A stretch of DNA of 64,000 nt, taken from assembly GCA_934526065.1 (NCBI GenBank), contig CAKSZX010000005.1:78304-142303 (forward strand), given 5' to 3'. A program made the position numbers and the translations under genes. A model generated the notes under the pieces. It was not told the DNA's origin. It ran no database searches and saw nothing but the letters and a program-made list of their open reading frames with translations. Each line of letters begins with the position of its first letter. Position 1 is the stretch's first letter. Positions 9,026 through 18,567 of the stretch are shown here, one piece after another. The DNA comes from an uncultured Oscillospiraceae bacterium (GTDB lineage Bacteria; Bacillota; Clostridia; Oscillospirales; Ruminococcaceae).

Positions 9026-9667
9026 TTAATTTTCACATTGCGGATGCCGATTTTCCGGCTTGAATACATTTTTTACAATTATAATAGGCGAAATAACAAA
9101 CAAACATATAATCAAAAATGCAAGAGCCTGATCGGCATTAAAAATATACCGGCCTAAATTTTTTTCGACCCCATTTATGTGTATGGCCTGTATGTTCATG
9201 CCGACGCCGGCATACATTGCAGGGTCTATGCGAAGCTTGGTGACCTTTTTTGCCTTTGTGTCAAAAACTATTTTTTCATCATCGGCAATGTTGGGAAACA
9301 GCCTATTTTTTGTCGAAAAGCCCCGCCCCGGCTTTTGTGCGTAGTACACTTCCGCCTGCCCCGGCGGATCATTAAAACTTATATCAAGCTGTATGTGATT
9401 TATATAAACAGGCTCTTCAAATTCAATCAAAATTTGCGAGTCTTCGGTGTTTGAATAGTAAGTTCCCTCCCATTCTTCTATACCCTCAGTCTCGGTTTGA
9501 GAAACCGAGTATGTGAGTTCCGGCATATTTCCGCTGTTTTGTAATTTTTTTTCAAGGGCAAAATTTATAAGGCCGTAGATTGGAAAACAGATAACCGCCA
9601 CCACGATACACATTTTAACCGCAAGATATTTATCCGTCAGTATTTTTTTGATTTTCAATTTATTCAC
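9026..9667 (-). CDS. Small two-TM protein with extracytoplasmic beta-domain, paralogue 1
   Basis: I do not recognise a named family. The 213 residues have a TM helix near 16-36, an extracytoplasmic beta-rich domain (about 45-170) and a second TM near 178-200. It is clearly paralogous to the next gene: both share TYYSNTEDSQ / IYYSTDGDPQ, YYAQKPG and RIDPAMYAGVGM. The start is GTG at 9667, overlapping the upstream gene by eight bases. Its position among GT-C-like genes suggests a helper or sensor for extracytoplasmic sugar transfer, which is inference only. Confidence 0.7.
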   Translation of the reverse strand: MNKLKIKKILTDKYLAVKMCIVVAVICFPIYGLINFALEKKLQNSGNMPELTYSVSQTETEGIEEWEGTYYSNTEDSQILIEFEEPVYINHIQLDISFNDPPGQAEVYYAQKPGRGFSTKNRLFPNIADDEKIVFDTKAKKVTKLRIDPAMYAGVGMNIQAIHINGVEKNLGRYIFNADQALAFLIICLFVISPIIIVKNVFKPENRHPQCEN

Positions 9668-10319
9668 CGCCTTTAATGTGATTTTGACACTTTACGGCTT
9701 TCCGTAAATTTTTTTCTGTAAGAAAAACATCTCTAAAAATAAGCAATGCCGAAAATAAAAATGTGGTGACAACAGCAAAAATAAATACATGTGTATAACC
9801 GGGGATAAAATATTCAAGAAATCCTTTTTCATTATTTATTCGTATTCCCTTAATATCCATTCCCACACCGGCATACATTGCCGGGTCAATGCGGATCATT
9901 GTCATTTTCTTTCTGCCGATGTTAAACATCAATTTGTCACTTTCGGACGAATTTGAAAATTCCCTTTTTCTCTCGGAAAATCCCTGACCCGGCTTTTGTG
10001 CATAGTACATAACTGTCTCCCCCGGGTTGCCGTTGTATTGTATGTCCATCTCTACACTTGTAACATAGATAGGTTTTTCAAAATAAACGATAATCTGTGG
10101 GTCACCGTCGGTGGAATAGTAAATTCCTTCTTTTTCTGCCATGGCAACGGTTTCCGTTTGCCGAATGTCATAAGTTGCCGATGGCATATTTCCGGTCCTT
10201 ATCAATATTTTATCAACCGCAAAATTCACAATCCCCATAATCGGCCAGCAAATTATAATCGCAGCAATATATGCTTTTGCAACAAAATATTTATCCGACA
10301 AGATTTTTTTAATTTTCAT
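9660..10319 (-). CDS. Small two-TM protein with extracytoplasmic beta-domain, paralogue 2
   Basis: 219 residues, same layout as paralogue 1: TM near 14-34, beta-rich domain with IYYSTDGDPQ, MYYAQKPGQGF and RIDPAMYAGVGM, then TM near 180-202. The ATG overlaps the last codons of the 650-residue membrane protein upstream, so the two are translationally coupled. Pairing each large GT-C-like protein with one or two of these small proteins is a repeated feature of this operon. Function unknown. Confidence 0.7.
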   Translation of the reverse strand: MKIKKILSDKYFVAKAYIAAIIICWPIMGIVNFAVDKILIRTGNMPSATYDIRQTETVAMAEKEGIYYSTDGDPQIIVYFEKPIYVTSVEMDIQYNGNPGETVMYYAQKPGQGFSERKREFSNSSESDKLMFNIGRKKMTMIRIDPAMYAGVGMDIKGIRINNEKGFLEYFIPGYTHVFIFAVVTTFLFSALLIFRDVFLTEKNLRKAVKCQNHIKGGE

Positions 10320-12261
10320 CTACTGTACCTGCCTTTATGAAACTGTATTCGGCATTGCCATCGGCAAGATATTCCACTTTGTAATAATACACTTGATTTA
10401 CACCTATTGTATTTGGATTTACATCAATATAATCGCCAAAATAATCAGCGATATTACTGTCAGAAGAATCTATCATCAAATTTGTAATGCCGTGTTCTTT
10501 TAAATAGGCGGCGAAATCTTTTCTGTTTTGTTCCATTTCTTCTCCGGTCAACGATACATTCAACTGAGGGTAATCTCGGTAAATAACATTTTCCGCAAGT
10601 TCGTATGTGTATAAAAACCAGGTCTCTCCATCATCACCCGGCGCTATCAGATATATTCTGTCCTGCCGGCCGATTGCGTCCTTTATCGTGTCGGCTTTTT
10701 TCTCAATTTTACGGTGTTTTGCAAATGTAAGCTCGCTGTAACCGTAAAATGCGTTTTGCGGCAAAATCGCATACACCTGTATAAACAGAATAAGGCTTGT
10801 AATCCCGGCCAGGGCAACTTCCGCAAGTTTTTTTAAATTTGCACACAGGCAGACTTCAATCAGCACGCACACCGCCACCATAAGCCAGAATGTGTAGTAG
10901 CTTGAAATATATCTTGCGTAGCCGTCAAGTTCATAACCGGATGCCTTAAAAATAAACACATAAAGGAAAATATGGAACACATAGTAACCTACAAAGCCTA
11001 TTGCCGTGCCTGCATATACTGCCCGTATATGTTTTTTCATCTGTTTGTTTGCCCGAATAAATGCCAAAAGGAACACAGCGGTAATGATGATAACACCTAT
11101 ATATCCCCGGCCGAATATGCTCATTTTCCATGTGAAAAAAGCGTCTATCATACTCCGTTTTACGCTGGCAAACTTAGGCAGAGGTTCCTTTGCAAAAAGC
11201 TGCGTAACCCCTGCAATCAGCATTTCCGCCATGCCCATTTCCGCCTCTCCCCCAAGCTCGAAACGGTTTACCGACATAACCTTAGACATATGCACTGTCC
11301 ACATGGCAAAGGACATAAGGGAAGTTATGCTTACCAAAGCCGCACTGCCGAGTTTTTTAAAGAAAACAGTGATTTTTTTACCGCTAAATCCGTCGTTTAC
11401 AAATAACAGGTGCAAGAATATAACAAGGGCTAATATGTTTGAAAAAGCAAAGCCCATATCTTTTACATCTGTCAAAAAGAATATAATCGGCAAGGCTTTC
11501 AGCACCCCGGCAAAGGATTTTTTGTCTGTGTAATACACCCGGAATGCGCCGCAGGCAATAACCGCCAAAGGTATGTCCCGCAGTGTGCACATATAAATTG
11601 TTTCAAGATTTACTATTCTTGTGTAAATACGGAAGAAGTAAACGGAAAAGAACAACGCTATATATCCCATTGCCCGAACATGGAACTTTTTCCAATCGAA
11701 TTTTGATATTGCAGCCCGGTAACAGGCAAAAAATATTATATCGTAAGCCACATAGGACACCCACTGCCGAAATCCGTCTGTGAAAAATTGGAAGAAGTAG
11801 GCCAAAACCGTCAACGCAGGCGGGGTCGTATTGCCTATCATGCTGGATTCGTAATAAGTGTAAATCGCATTGTGTATTTTTGTAAGTTTTTGGGCTGTGC
11901 CCCAAAAAGAAAATTCATCCCATGTGGAGAAAATAGGCTGTCTTGTACCGAAGTAGAATATTATAAACAGTGACGAGAGTATAAACATAACCGTTGCCGG
12001 TGAAAAAAAGCTCTTTACCCTGTCAATATTTTTCTCCTTTGCCGTTTTCGCCGCAGCCGCCAAAAAGGCCGCAACGGCCAAAATACAGGCCACTGCACAG
12101 CCTAAAAACAGCTTGTCCAAAAAGGCGAACATTATAACCAAACTAAGCATAAGGCACATGGTTATAATATGGGTTGCCCCCCGCCTTGTTTCGGTAAACG
12201 TGTAAAGGGCAAATGCCCCTGCCAAAATTATTAAAAACAGTATAAGTACATGGCTTATCAT
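10309..12261 (-). CDS. Polytopic GT-C-like membrane protein, copy A
   Basis: 650 residues with roughly a dozen hydrophobic segments and a soluble C-terminal domain (about 520-650). The first large outside loop has QPIFSTWDEFSFWG, an acidic DE motif at the place where GT-C lipid-phosphosugar-dependent glycosyltransferases keep their catalytic carboxylates. It is paralogous to the next gene (WDEFSFWG, PPALTVLAYFF against PPSLAVLTFLF). I infer an extracytoplasmic glycosyltransferase for the cell-surface glycan; donor and acceptor are unknown. The ATG start has AAAGGG upstream. Confidence 0.65.
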   Translation of the reverse strand: MISHVLILFLIILAGAFALYTFTETRRGATHIITMCLMLSLVIMFAFLDKLFLGCAVACILAVAAFLAAAAKTAKEKNIDRVKSFFSPATVMFILSSLFIIFYFGTRQPIFSTWDEFSFWGTAQKLTKIHNAIYTYYESSMIGNTTPPALTVLAYFFQFFTDGFRQWVSYVAYDIIFFACYRAAISKFDWKKFHVRAMGYIALFFSVYFFRIYTRIVNLETIYMCTLRDIPLAVIACGAFRVYYTDKKSFAGVLKALPIIFFLTDVKDMGFAFSNILALVIFLHLLFVNDGFSGKKITVFFKKLGSAALVSITSLMSFAMWTVHMSKVMSVNRFELGGEAEMGMAEMLIAGVTQLFAKEPLPKFASVKRSMIDAFFTWKMSIFGRGYIGVIIITAVFLLAFIRANKQMKKHIRAVYAGTAIGFVGYYVFHIFLYVFIFKASGYELDGYARYISSYYTFWLMVAVCVLIEVCLCANLKKLAEVALAGITSLILFIQVYAILPQNAFYGYSELTFAKHRKIEKKADTIKDAIGRQDRIYLIAPGDDGETWFLYTYELAENVIYRDYPQLNVSLTGEEMEQNRKDFAAYLKEHGITNLMIDSSDSNIADYFGDYIDVNPNTIGVNQVYYYKVEYLADGNAEYSFIKAGTVDEN

Positions 12262-12286
12262 TTACTTACCCTTTCCCAAATTTAAT

Positions 12287-14194
12287 TTATATCTCGTTTA
12301 TAAAAGTATATTTCACACCGTTTTCGGTGTAGTTTACCTTGTAATAAGCCCGCCGGTCATACCCCATGTCATCAGGGTAATAATCCGCATTGGGGCGTAT
12401 GCATTCCCCCGCAAAATAATTTTCCGAATCAAGAAGAAGATTTGTAACCCCATTTTCTTTAAGATATTTTTCAAATTCCTCTAATGAATTTTGCGGATTT
12501 TCCAAGTTCACCTGTGTCGGCTGAATAAGAATATTATCCGACAGCGTGTAAGTTGCCACAAACCAAACAATTCCGCTTTCCTCGGCGGAGTAAACATAAA
12601 TTACATCGTCACCCTCTATCACGTCGGCTAATTTATCGGTTTTTGCCTGTGTGTTCATCCTTGCAACGGAAATATTTTGGCTGTAATTCAAAAAAGTGTT
12701 AGCCGGGTTTACGGTTTTAAAGAAATATCCCCGAAGGAATACAAACACCGCAAATGGCAGGGCAAATGTGATTTTCTTTTCCTTGTTCGCCTTTCCCACG
12801 GCGCAAAGGCCGGCAAAAAACCAAGCGATGTAATAAGTACCCATATAGCGGTCATAACTTGCAAGGGTGTAGGCGTCGTCTTTAAAAATAAAAGCATAGA
12901 GGAACAAATGGAAAATATAGTATCCAACAAAACCCACAGCCATTGCAAAATACAAAACCGCAAGGGATTTTTTATCTTTTTTCTCCGCCGCAAAAAAAAC
13001 CACAAAAAACAGAATAAATATAACTCGGCAGGTCATAAAACCGCCGCCGAACAGCGACACCGGAACAGAGAAGAATGCGGAAATCATCAAAGATTTTACA
13101 TCGGTAAATTTTTGCGCCGGTTCCATAAGACCAAACAAAGATTTTACGCCTTCAATCAGCATACCGCCATAACTTACCGAGTCGCCGCTGCTTACCGGGG
13201 CATTGGGGTCTATGGAAGCAGCCAAATGCTTTGCCCACAGAACATAGAACAAAACAGTGACAACCCCAACGGAAAGCGCCGCCAAAATCGCCCCCGCAAA
13301 GCCCTTGAACTTAAAGAATTTTCCGTTTTTTCCGTCAAAAAGCATATCGCAAAAAACGCAGAAAGCCACAATAAAGCCAAGTGCCAACCCCATGTCCTTA
13401 ATCAATGTCAAAACAGCCACAAGGGGCAGCAAACAAAATACTCTCTTTTCGTTTTTTTCTTCGTTTAAAAAATATATTCCCAAACAGCCGCCGAACAGCA
13501 CCCCCATGGGAATGTCCGCCATGACGGAAATATATGTGTAAGAAAAACTCTCTCCTCTGCTTGTCACGGTAAGCAAAAACAATCCTAAAAATGCCGCCGC
13601 AAATGCGGAAAAAGCAAATGTTTTATTCCTTTTTTCAAAGGGCATCCCAAGCAGCGCAAAGCAGGCGAAAATAAGCACATCATATGCGTAAAAACAGCGC
13701 CACTCCATAAAAGTATTGCTTGCAAAGTCGAACAAAAATGTAAGCACCGCCAATGATGGAGGTATTGAAACCCCCAAAAGGCTTGATTTAACCCCGGTGT
13801 ACAACTTTTTGTTTTGCCAAACAATTTTTTGGGAAAGTCCCCAGAAAGAAAATTCGTCCCACTGGCCGAACAAAGGCTGTTTTGCCTGTAACACCACAGC
13901 CATGGCAAAACAAGCTATAACAAAAGCCGTTACGCCGGGGGTAAAAAAGCCGAAAAGTCTCTCTTTGATTTTATTTTTTGATTTATAAAGTGTATACCCG
14001 AAAAGAAAAACCGAAACCGCCAAAGTGAAAATAACTCCGGGCAAAAGCAATCCGGCCATACCGAAAATCATACCGGAGCAAATCCACAGGCACAAAGCGA
14101 TTACAGGTGTAGCAGAAGGTGCCGCATCCGCCAAACCGTATATTGCAAAAGCCAGGCACAAAACCCCGGCAAGGGTTATAAAACAGTTAAGCAA
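12287..14194 (-). CDS. Polytopic GT-C-like membrane protein, copy B
   Basis: 635 residues, about a dozen TM segments, with QPLFGQWDEFSFWG in the first large loop and a soluble C-terminal tail. It aligns with copy A along its length, including the N-terminus, and this supports the TTG start at 14194. The TTG lies immediately after the stop of the small upstream gene and has a GGGGGA stretch before it. A tandem GT-C pair suggests either two sequential additions or two acceptors. The enzymatic role is inferred from motif and context. Confidence 0.65.
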   Translation of the reverse strand: MLNCFITLAGVLCLAFAIYGLADAAPSATPVIALCLWICSGMIFGMAGLLLPGVIFTLAVSVFLFGYTLYKSKNKIKERLFGFFTPGVTAFVIACFAMAVVLQAKQPLFGQWDEFSFWGLSQKIVWQNKKLYTGVKSSLLGVSIPPSLAVLTFLFDFASNTFMEWRCFYAYDVLIFACFALLGMPFEKRNKTFAFSAFAAAFLGLFLLTVTSRGESFSYTYISVMADIPMGVLFGGCLGIYFLNEEKNEKRVFCLLPLVAVLTLIKDMGLALGFIVAFCVFCDMLFDGKNGKFFKFKGFAGAILAALSVGVVTVLFYVLWAKHLAASIDPNAPVSSGDSVSYGGMLIEGVKSLFGLMEPAQKFTDVKSLMISAFFSVPVSLFGGGFMTCRVIFILFFVVFFAAEKKDKKSLAVLYFAMAVGFVGYYIFHLFLYAFIFKDDAYTLASYDRYMGTYYIAWFFAGLCAVGKANKEKKITFALPFAVFVFLRGYFFKTVNPANTFLNYSQNISVARMNTQAKTDKLADVIEGDDVIYVYSAEESGIVWFVATYTLSDNILIQPTQVNLENPQNSLEEFEKYLKENGVTNLLLDSENYFAGECIRPNADYYPDDMGYDRRAYYKVNYTENGVKYTFINEI

Positions 14195-14803
14195 TTATTT
14201 TTCCCCCGTTTCTGTTTTCTTAAAAGGCAATAAGCCGAGATTTTTTAAAATCTCCGCCGCACCTGCAAGCATAGCCGAAAAAACAATAATGTTAAGCCAA
14301 TCGGAAGCCTCCGGTTTTAGGCAAAGACCCAAAGCCATATTTCGGTTAAGTGTAAAATCGGAAATTTCCATTAAATTCCCCCGTGAAACCGTAGGGTCAA
14401 TTCGCAAAGAATATATGGTTTTGTCACTTACTTTACATCCGTAAACATTTTCTTCGCCGTCCACAGGCACAGCCCTCACCATTTTTTTCGGGTTGTAATC
14501 TTCCCCCGGCGCTGTGGTGTAAAACACACTTATCCGCCCCGGGCAAAGGTTTGATTTCAACTTAAAAGTAAGGTAGTAACATTTAATTTCCCCGTTTAAA
14601 ACAAATTGTGGGTCGCTGTCGGTGCTTACATATCCGTTTTCGATTTCTACCATACTGTTGATTTCAAAATCAGATGGCTGCAAAGTGATTTCCGGAAAGT
14701 TTTTAACCTTTAAATATTCAAATGTCGAAAACGCCATGTAAACAACCATTGTCGTTAAAAAGGACAAGGCAAGTGTTTTTAAGGCAGAAAATTTATCTTT
14801 CAA
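14195..14803 (-). CDS. Small two-TM protein with extracytoplasmic domain, paralogue 3
   Basis: 202 residues with the same plan as the two paralogues at 9026-10319: N-terminal TM (about 10-28), outside domain with YVSTDSDPQFVLNG, VFYTTAPGEDY and SLRIDP, then a second TM near 170-190. Identity to the other two is low apart from those motifs, so it is an older duplicate. The start is TTG at 14803, and the AGGAGG site overlaps the end of the DUF2142 gene. Function unknown. Confidence 0.65.
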   Translation of the reverse strand: MKDKFSALKTLALSFLTTMVVYMAFSTFEYLKVKNFPEITLQPSDFEINSMVEIENGYVSTDSDPQFVLNGEIKCYYLTFKLKSNLCPGRISVFYTTAPGEDYNPKKMVRAVPVDGEENVYGCKVSDKTIYSLRIDPTVSRGNLMEISDFTLNRNMALGLCLKPEASDWLNIIVFSAMLAGAAEILKNLGLLPFKKTETGEK

Positions 14804-14813
14804 AATTTACCTC

Positions 14814-16406
14814 CTACGCCACAAAAACCCGAGCCGGGCGTGGCAGATAGTAAGTTATAAGCATAAGAGCTGCGGCAACAACACAGAAAACGCAGCTTGT
14901 AACCACACACGACATATCGGTGTTTTTTACATCGGGCTTTGTTCTCTTGCCGAAATATTGCCCCAAAACCATACAAAAGCCCATAAAGGCCGGGTAAAAA
15001 TACCTCATCTGCAAACCTATTACCTGGGGCAGCGTAACCGGCGTCCAAGACAGGTACAAACCCGTTACCACAACGGCGTAAGTCAGCAGTGAACAAATTA
15101 AAAACCGCAAAGTTTTTCCCGTGTCTTCCCTTGTAAAAATATTCCGCTGTTTTACACAGCAAAGAATGACTACCACAGGGGTGAGATAATTTACAAGGGA
15201 TAATTTTACATCCAAATATCCTAAAAGTCCGCCGCTGAACAGGAAAAAAGAATTGTTCAGCAATGTGTCAAATGCAACAGCCCGGTATCTTAAAGGATTT
15301 TTTAAAACAAATATTAACTGTGCCGCAGGGTCGCTGTTTTCCATTGTTCTTTCGATTACCCCGTAATTTGAAAACGCTTTTACATAAAGGCCCATGCCCT
15401 GATACAGCAATACAAAAAATACAAGACACACAGCCCCCCGGAACAATCTGCCGTGTTTTTTCCCCTTTACTTCTATGTTGAAATTTTCCTTTTTAACCCC
15501 TAAGAGCAAAAGTAAAAACACACAATAGCTCATTTTGTGTACGGTTAAAATACCGTAACTTACCCGAAAGGCAAACAGCATTTTATTGTCAAACTTTTGT
15601 GCCAAAACGCTTGCAAACATAACAAACATAAGGCCAAAAAGCACAGCGTCGCTGTTGCAAGAACCGTAAATAAAAACTGTCAACGGCATTGCCGCCAAGG
15701 TAAACATAATTATTTTAAATCTGTCTGCGGTTTTAAAGGCCCAATAGGCGCAAACACAGAAAAACAACCGATTTGCCAATCGACAGCCGTAATAAGCCCC
15801 CAGTGCGCCGAAGCCCAAAAGCCTTGCCAAAAATATGCCTATTGCACCGGGAATATATGGGATAACCTGAAAAATTATAATCGACAAATTTCCCCGTTCC
15901 TCTCCCGAAGAAACAGCGGCCTTGTAATCCGTAAATCTGTCATAAAAGGTATCTCCCTGTTTTGCCGGGTGACCGTTGTTATAGGCAGTGGGGAAATATT
16001 TCATCAAAAGGCGCACATCGTTTGGGTAAATATGGTTTGCGTCAAAGCCCCATTGTCCCTCTGCCATTGAATAAGCACGAAGAAAGTGTGTGTTTTCATC
16101 AGGCGCTTGGTTTGGCGGCGTGGCAAAAACAAACAGAACCCCTAATACAAACAGGCAAAGGCTTAAAAACAGCCGGGAATTTTTGTCCTTAAATTTTGCC
16201 CCGAACCGGATAATTCCAAACACGACAAACAGCGTAAAAAATACGGCCAAACTGCCCTTTATCTGTCCAAGCCAAGCCGGGGAATATATAACCCTGAGCC
16301 AATAAACCCCCAAAAAGCTGATTATAAATAAAAGCAAACAGCCCATACCGAAAATCAGCACAGGCCTTTTTGCTAAATAATTAAATTTTTCTTTAACCGC
16401 AACCAT
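14814..16406 (-). CDS. DUF2142 family membrane protein (GT-C-like)
   Basis: 530 residues, many TM helices, with TPPNQAPDENTHFLRAY in the first outside loop. This PDE-x-x-H motif marks DUF2142, a family related to GT-C glycosyltransferases and common in polysaccharide and rhamnan loci. I chose the ATG at 16406, two bases after the legB stop. A longer frame from GTG 16460 would overlap legB by 51 bases. The Shine-Dalgarno site is weak, so translation is probably coupled to legB. Likely role: sugar transfer or glycan-chain processing on the outer face of the membrane. Confidence 0.75.
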   Translation of the reverse strand: MVAVKEKFNYLAKRPVLIFGMGCLLLFIISFLGVYWLRVIYSPAWLGQIKGSLAVFFTLFVVFGIIRFGAKFKDKNSRLFLSLCLFVLGVLFVFATPPNQAPDENTHFLRAYSMAEGQWGFDANHIYPNDVRLLMKYFPTAYNNGHPAKQGDTFYDRFTDYKAAVSSGEERGNLSIIIFQVIPYIPGAIGIFLARLLGFGALGAYYGCRLANRLFFCVCAYWAFKTADRFKIIMFTLAAMPLTVFIYGSCNSDAVLFGLMFVMFASVLAQKFDNKMLFAFRVSYGILTVHKMSYCVFLLLLLGVKKENFNIEVKGKKHGRLFRGAVCLVFFVLLYQGMGLYVKAFSNYGVIERTMENSDPAAQLIFVLKNPLRYRAVAFDTLLNNSFFLFSGGLLGYLDVKLSLVNYLTPVVVILCCVKQRNIFTREDTGKTLRFLICSLLTYAVVVTGLYLSWTPVTLPQVIGLQMRYFYPAFMGFCMVLGQYFGKRTKPDVKNTDMSCVVTSCVFCVVAAALMLITYYLPRPARVFVA

Positions 16407-16408
16407 AA

Positions 16409-17392
16409 TTAAAGGTTGTAGATGTCCGGCTTGTAAGCGTTCAAATTGCCGCGCATCCACTGGATAGTTTCTGCCAATCCCTGTTCAAATGTGTAATTCG
16501 GCTTCCAACCTGTGAGACCGTTGAGCTTTTTGGCTGTTCCCAAAAGACGGTTCACCTCGCTCTTTTCAGGGCGCAGACGATCCTCATCTGTTACGATTTT
16601 GGCATTCGGGTTAATCTGACGGATAAGCTCGTTTGCCAAATCGCCTATTGAAATTTCTCTCTCGGTGGCAATGTTAAGCTCCTGGCCGATGGTGTTGTCG
16701 TGTTTTGCGATTGTCACAAAACCATTGGCAGTGTCTTTAACATAGTTAAAATCCCTTGTAGGTGTGAGAGAACCAAGGTGTATCTCCTCCTTGCCGGAGA
16801 GAAGCTGTGTGATTATTGTGGGAATAACCGCCCTTGCAGACTGTCTCGGGCCAAAGGTATTAAAGGGTCTTACGATTGTAACCGGTGTGTTAAATGAGCG
16901 ATAAAAGCTCTCCGCCATACGGTCGGCACCGATTTTTGTTGCGGAATAAGGACTTTGACCCTGGTAAGGGTGCTTTTCGTCAATAGGCACATACTGTGCG
17001 GTACCGTAAACTTCGCTTGTGCTGGTAACAAGAACACGGCGTGTGTCAAGTTCCCTTGCGCCTTGCAAAACATTTAAAGTGCCTTTTATGTTTGTGTCAA
17101 CATAAGTGTCCGGTGAATGGTAAGAGAAAGGTATGGCAATCAAAGCCGCAAGGTGGAAAACCGTATCCTGACCTTTCATAGCCGTGCGCACGCCGTTGGG
17201 GTCACGAATATCCCCCATAATAATGTTCAAGGCGTCCTTTTCCTCCTTGGAAAAAGTGTCAATCCAGCCCCAAGTGCCGAAAGAGTTGTAAGCGCAAAAT
17301 GCGGTTACATCATATCCTTCGTGTATAAGCTGCTGTGTCAGATGAGAGCCGATAAAACCGTCGGCACCTGTTACCATTACTTTTTTTGACAT
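16409..17392 (-). CDS. legB: LegB-like nucleotide-sugar 4,6-dehydratase
   Basis: An extended short-chain dehydrogenase/reductase of 327 residues. It has the Rossmann Gly motif GADGFIGSH (8-16), STSEVYGTA and the catalytic YSATK, with the RPFNTFGPRQSARAVIP segment typical of LegB, which converts GDP-GlcNAc to the 4-keto-6-deoxy sugar. Partner genes for amination (LegC-like) and for the GDP donor (PtmE-like) lie downstream in the same direction. LegG, LegI and LegF homologues are not in the window, so the end product may be a 4-amino-4,6-dideoxy hexosamine or, if those genes are elsewhere, legionaminic acid. First gene of the leftward operon. Confidence 0.83.
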   Translation of the reverse strand: MSKKVMVTGADGFIGSHLTQQLIHEGYDVTAFCAYNSFGTWGWIDTFSKEEKDALNIIMGDIRDPNGVRTAMKGQDTVFHLAALIAIPFSYHSPDTYVDTNIKGTLNVLQGARELDTRRVLVTSTSEVYGTAQYVPIDEKHPYQGQSPYSATKIGADRMAESFYRSFNTPVTIVRPFNTFGPRQSARAVIPTIITQLLSGKEEIHLGSLTPTRDFNYVKDTANGFVTIAKHDNTIGQELNIATEREISIGDLANELIRQINPNAKIVTDEDRLRPEKSEVNRLLGTAKKLNGLTGWKPNYTFEQGLAETIQWMRGNLNAYKPDIYNL

Positions 17393-17431
17393 ATATAAAT
17401 CCTCGCTTGTAATTATATTTTAACACCATAC

Positions 17432-17460
17432 ATTATAGTATAAATACCGAAAAATTACAA
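17432..17460 (-). promoter_or_regulatory. Promoter of the leftward glycan operon
   Basis: On the minus strand TTGTAA (17460-17455), 17-bp spacer, TATAAT (17437-17432), about 40 bases before the legB start. Confidence 0.75.
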
Positions 17461-17562
17461 TACAAAGGGAAAATGGTTTACAAAATTTTAATAGATATAC
17501 ACGCAAAAGTTCGTTTTTTAAAAGTTTTCAGCTGTGTTTCGGCTGTCGGGGTCATTCCGCCG

Positions 17563-17591
17563 TTTACAAACCGCAAAAATTATACTATAAT
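17563..17591 (+). promoter_or_regulatory. Promoter of the rightward glycan operon
   Basis: TTTACA (17563-17568), 17-bp spacer, TATAAT (17586-17591), 46 bases before the SGNH gene. It is back to back with the legB promoter, so both halves of the glycan locus share a 245-bp control region. Confidence 0.75.
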
Positions 17592-17637
17592 GTAATGTAA
17601 CGCTTTTTTAGCTTATATTCCACAAACAGAGGTTTTT

Positions 17638-18561
17638 ATGAGCAGATTACTTAAAAAACTGTTTTTTATCTTTTTGCCGATTGGGGTTTATCTCGGCATT
17701 TTCGTATATTTTGAACCCTATAATTACTTCGGGATCAAAACAAAAAATTACGACCCGGACAGCGCAATAGTCCGTGTCAGAAATTATATGCAAGACCCGG
17801 CAGATGTTATCATCTTAGGGGACAGCCGTATGGCTCACTTTGATATGGACACGGTCGGAGAGCTTGTCGGTGAGCCTGTGGGACAGCTGAGCTTCGGCGG
17901 TGCGGCTTTTAACGAGAGCATGGACCTGCTGGAATTTGCAATGGACAAAAACCCGAATCTAAAAACCGTCTACTTCGGGGTGAGCTTTTACACCTTAAAC
18001 GAGAGCTACTACAAGGACAGAATGAGCTCCATAGAAAAAACGGCGGAAAATCCCTTTGCTTACATCTTGAATTTCAACTATAACATCGAGATGCTGAACA
18101 ACATCAAAAATACCCTTTCCGGCAGTGCCGCCCTTGACGAAAAGGAAATAGGCCACTGGACAGAGGAGGATTATCTGTATCCCGACGGCACCCGGCGACC
18201 CTTCCGCAAAAATTTGGAGGAATATGCCGGCACCATATACTCGGTGTGTGAAAATTACAAATCCGATAAAGCGGATGTTGAAAGATATATCGAGCTTTTA
18301 AAACAGTGCCGAGAAAAAGGCATAACCGTTTACACCGTTCTGCCTCCCATGGACAGGTCAATTCGTGAATTGGTTGTGGACAAGCTGGGCATAGGCCCGG
18401 ACATACTTGAATTTATAGACAGCGTAAAGGATTACTCACAGGTTTTAAACTTTGAGTATGTGGACGATGACCCCTTTACGGAATACAATTTTTACGACGG
18501 CTTCCACTTGGATATGGAAACCGGCCTGCCGATTTTTACAAAAATGCTTTTTGAGAGGTAA
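17638..18561 (+). CDS. Membrane-anchored SGNH-superfamily protein
   Basis: 307 residues with an N-terminal TM anchor (about 8-25) and an extracytoplasmic SGNH/GDSL-like domain. Block I is VIILGDSRMAHFD with Ser63. The C-terminal YDGFHLDMETG supplies the Asp-x-x-His pair. Such anchored SGNH proteins in surface-glycan loci often act as O-acetyl transfer or esterase partners; no MBOAT acyl donor protein is present in the window. It opens the rightward operon and is followed closely by a polysaccharide protein. Esterase against transferase cannot be decided here. Confidence 0.7.
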   Translation: MSRLLKKLFFIFLPIGVYLGIFVYFEPYNYFGIKTKNYDPDSAIVRVRNYMQDPADVIILGDSRMAHFDMDTVGELVGEPVGQLSFGGAAFNESMDLLEFAMDKNPNLKTVYFGVSFYTLNESYYKDRMSSIEKTAENPFAYILNFNYNIEMLNNIKNTLSGSAALDEKEIGHWTEEDYLYPDGTRRPFRKNLEEYAGTIYSVCENYKSDKADVERYIELLKQCREKGITVYTVLPPMDRSIRELVVDKLGIGPDILEFIDSVKDYSQVLNFEYVDDDPFTEYNFYDGFHLDMETGLPIFTKMLFER

Positions 18562-18567
18562 GAGAAT

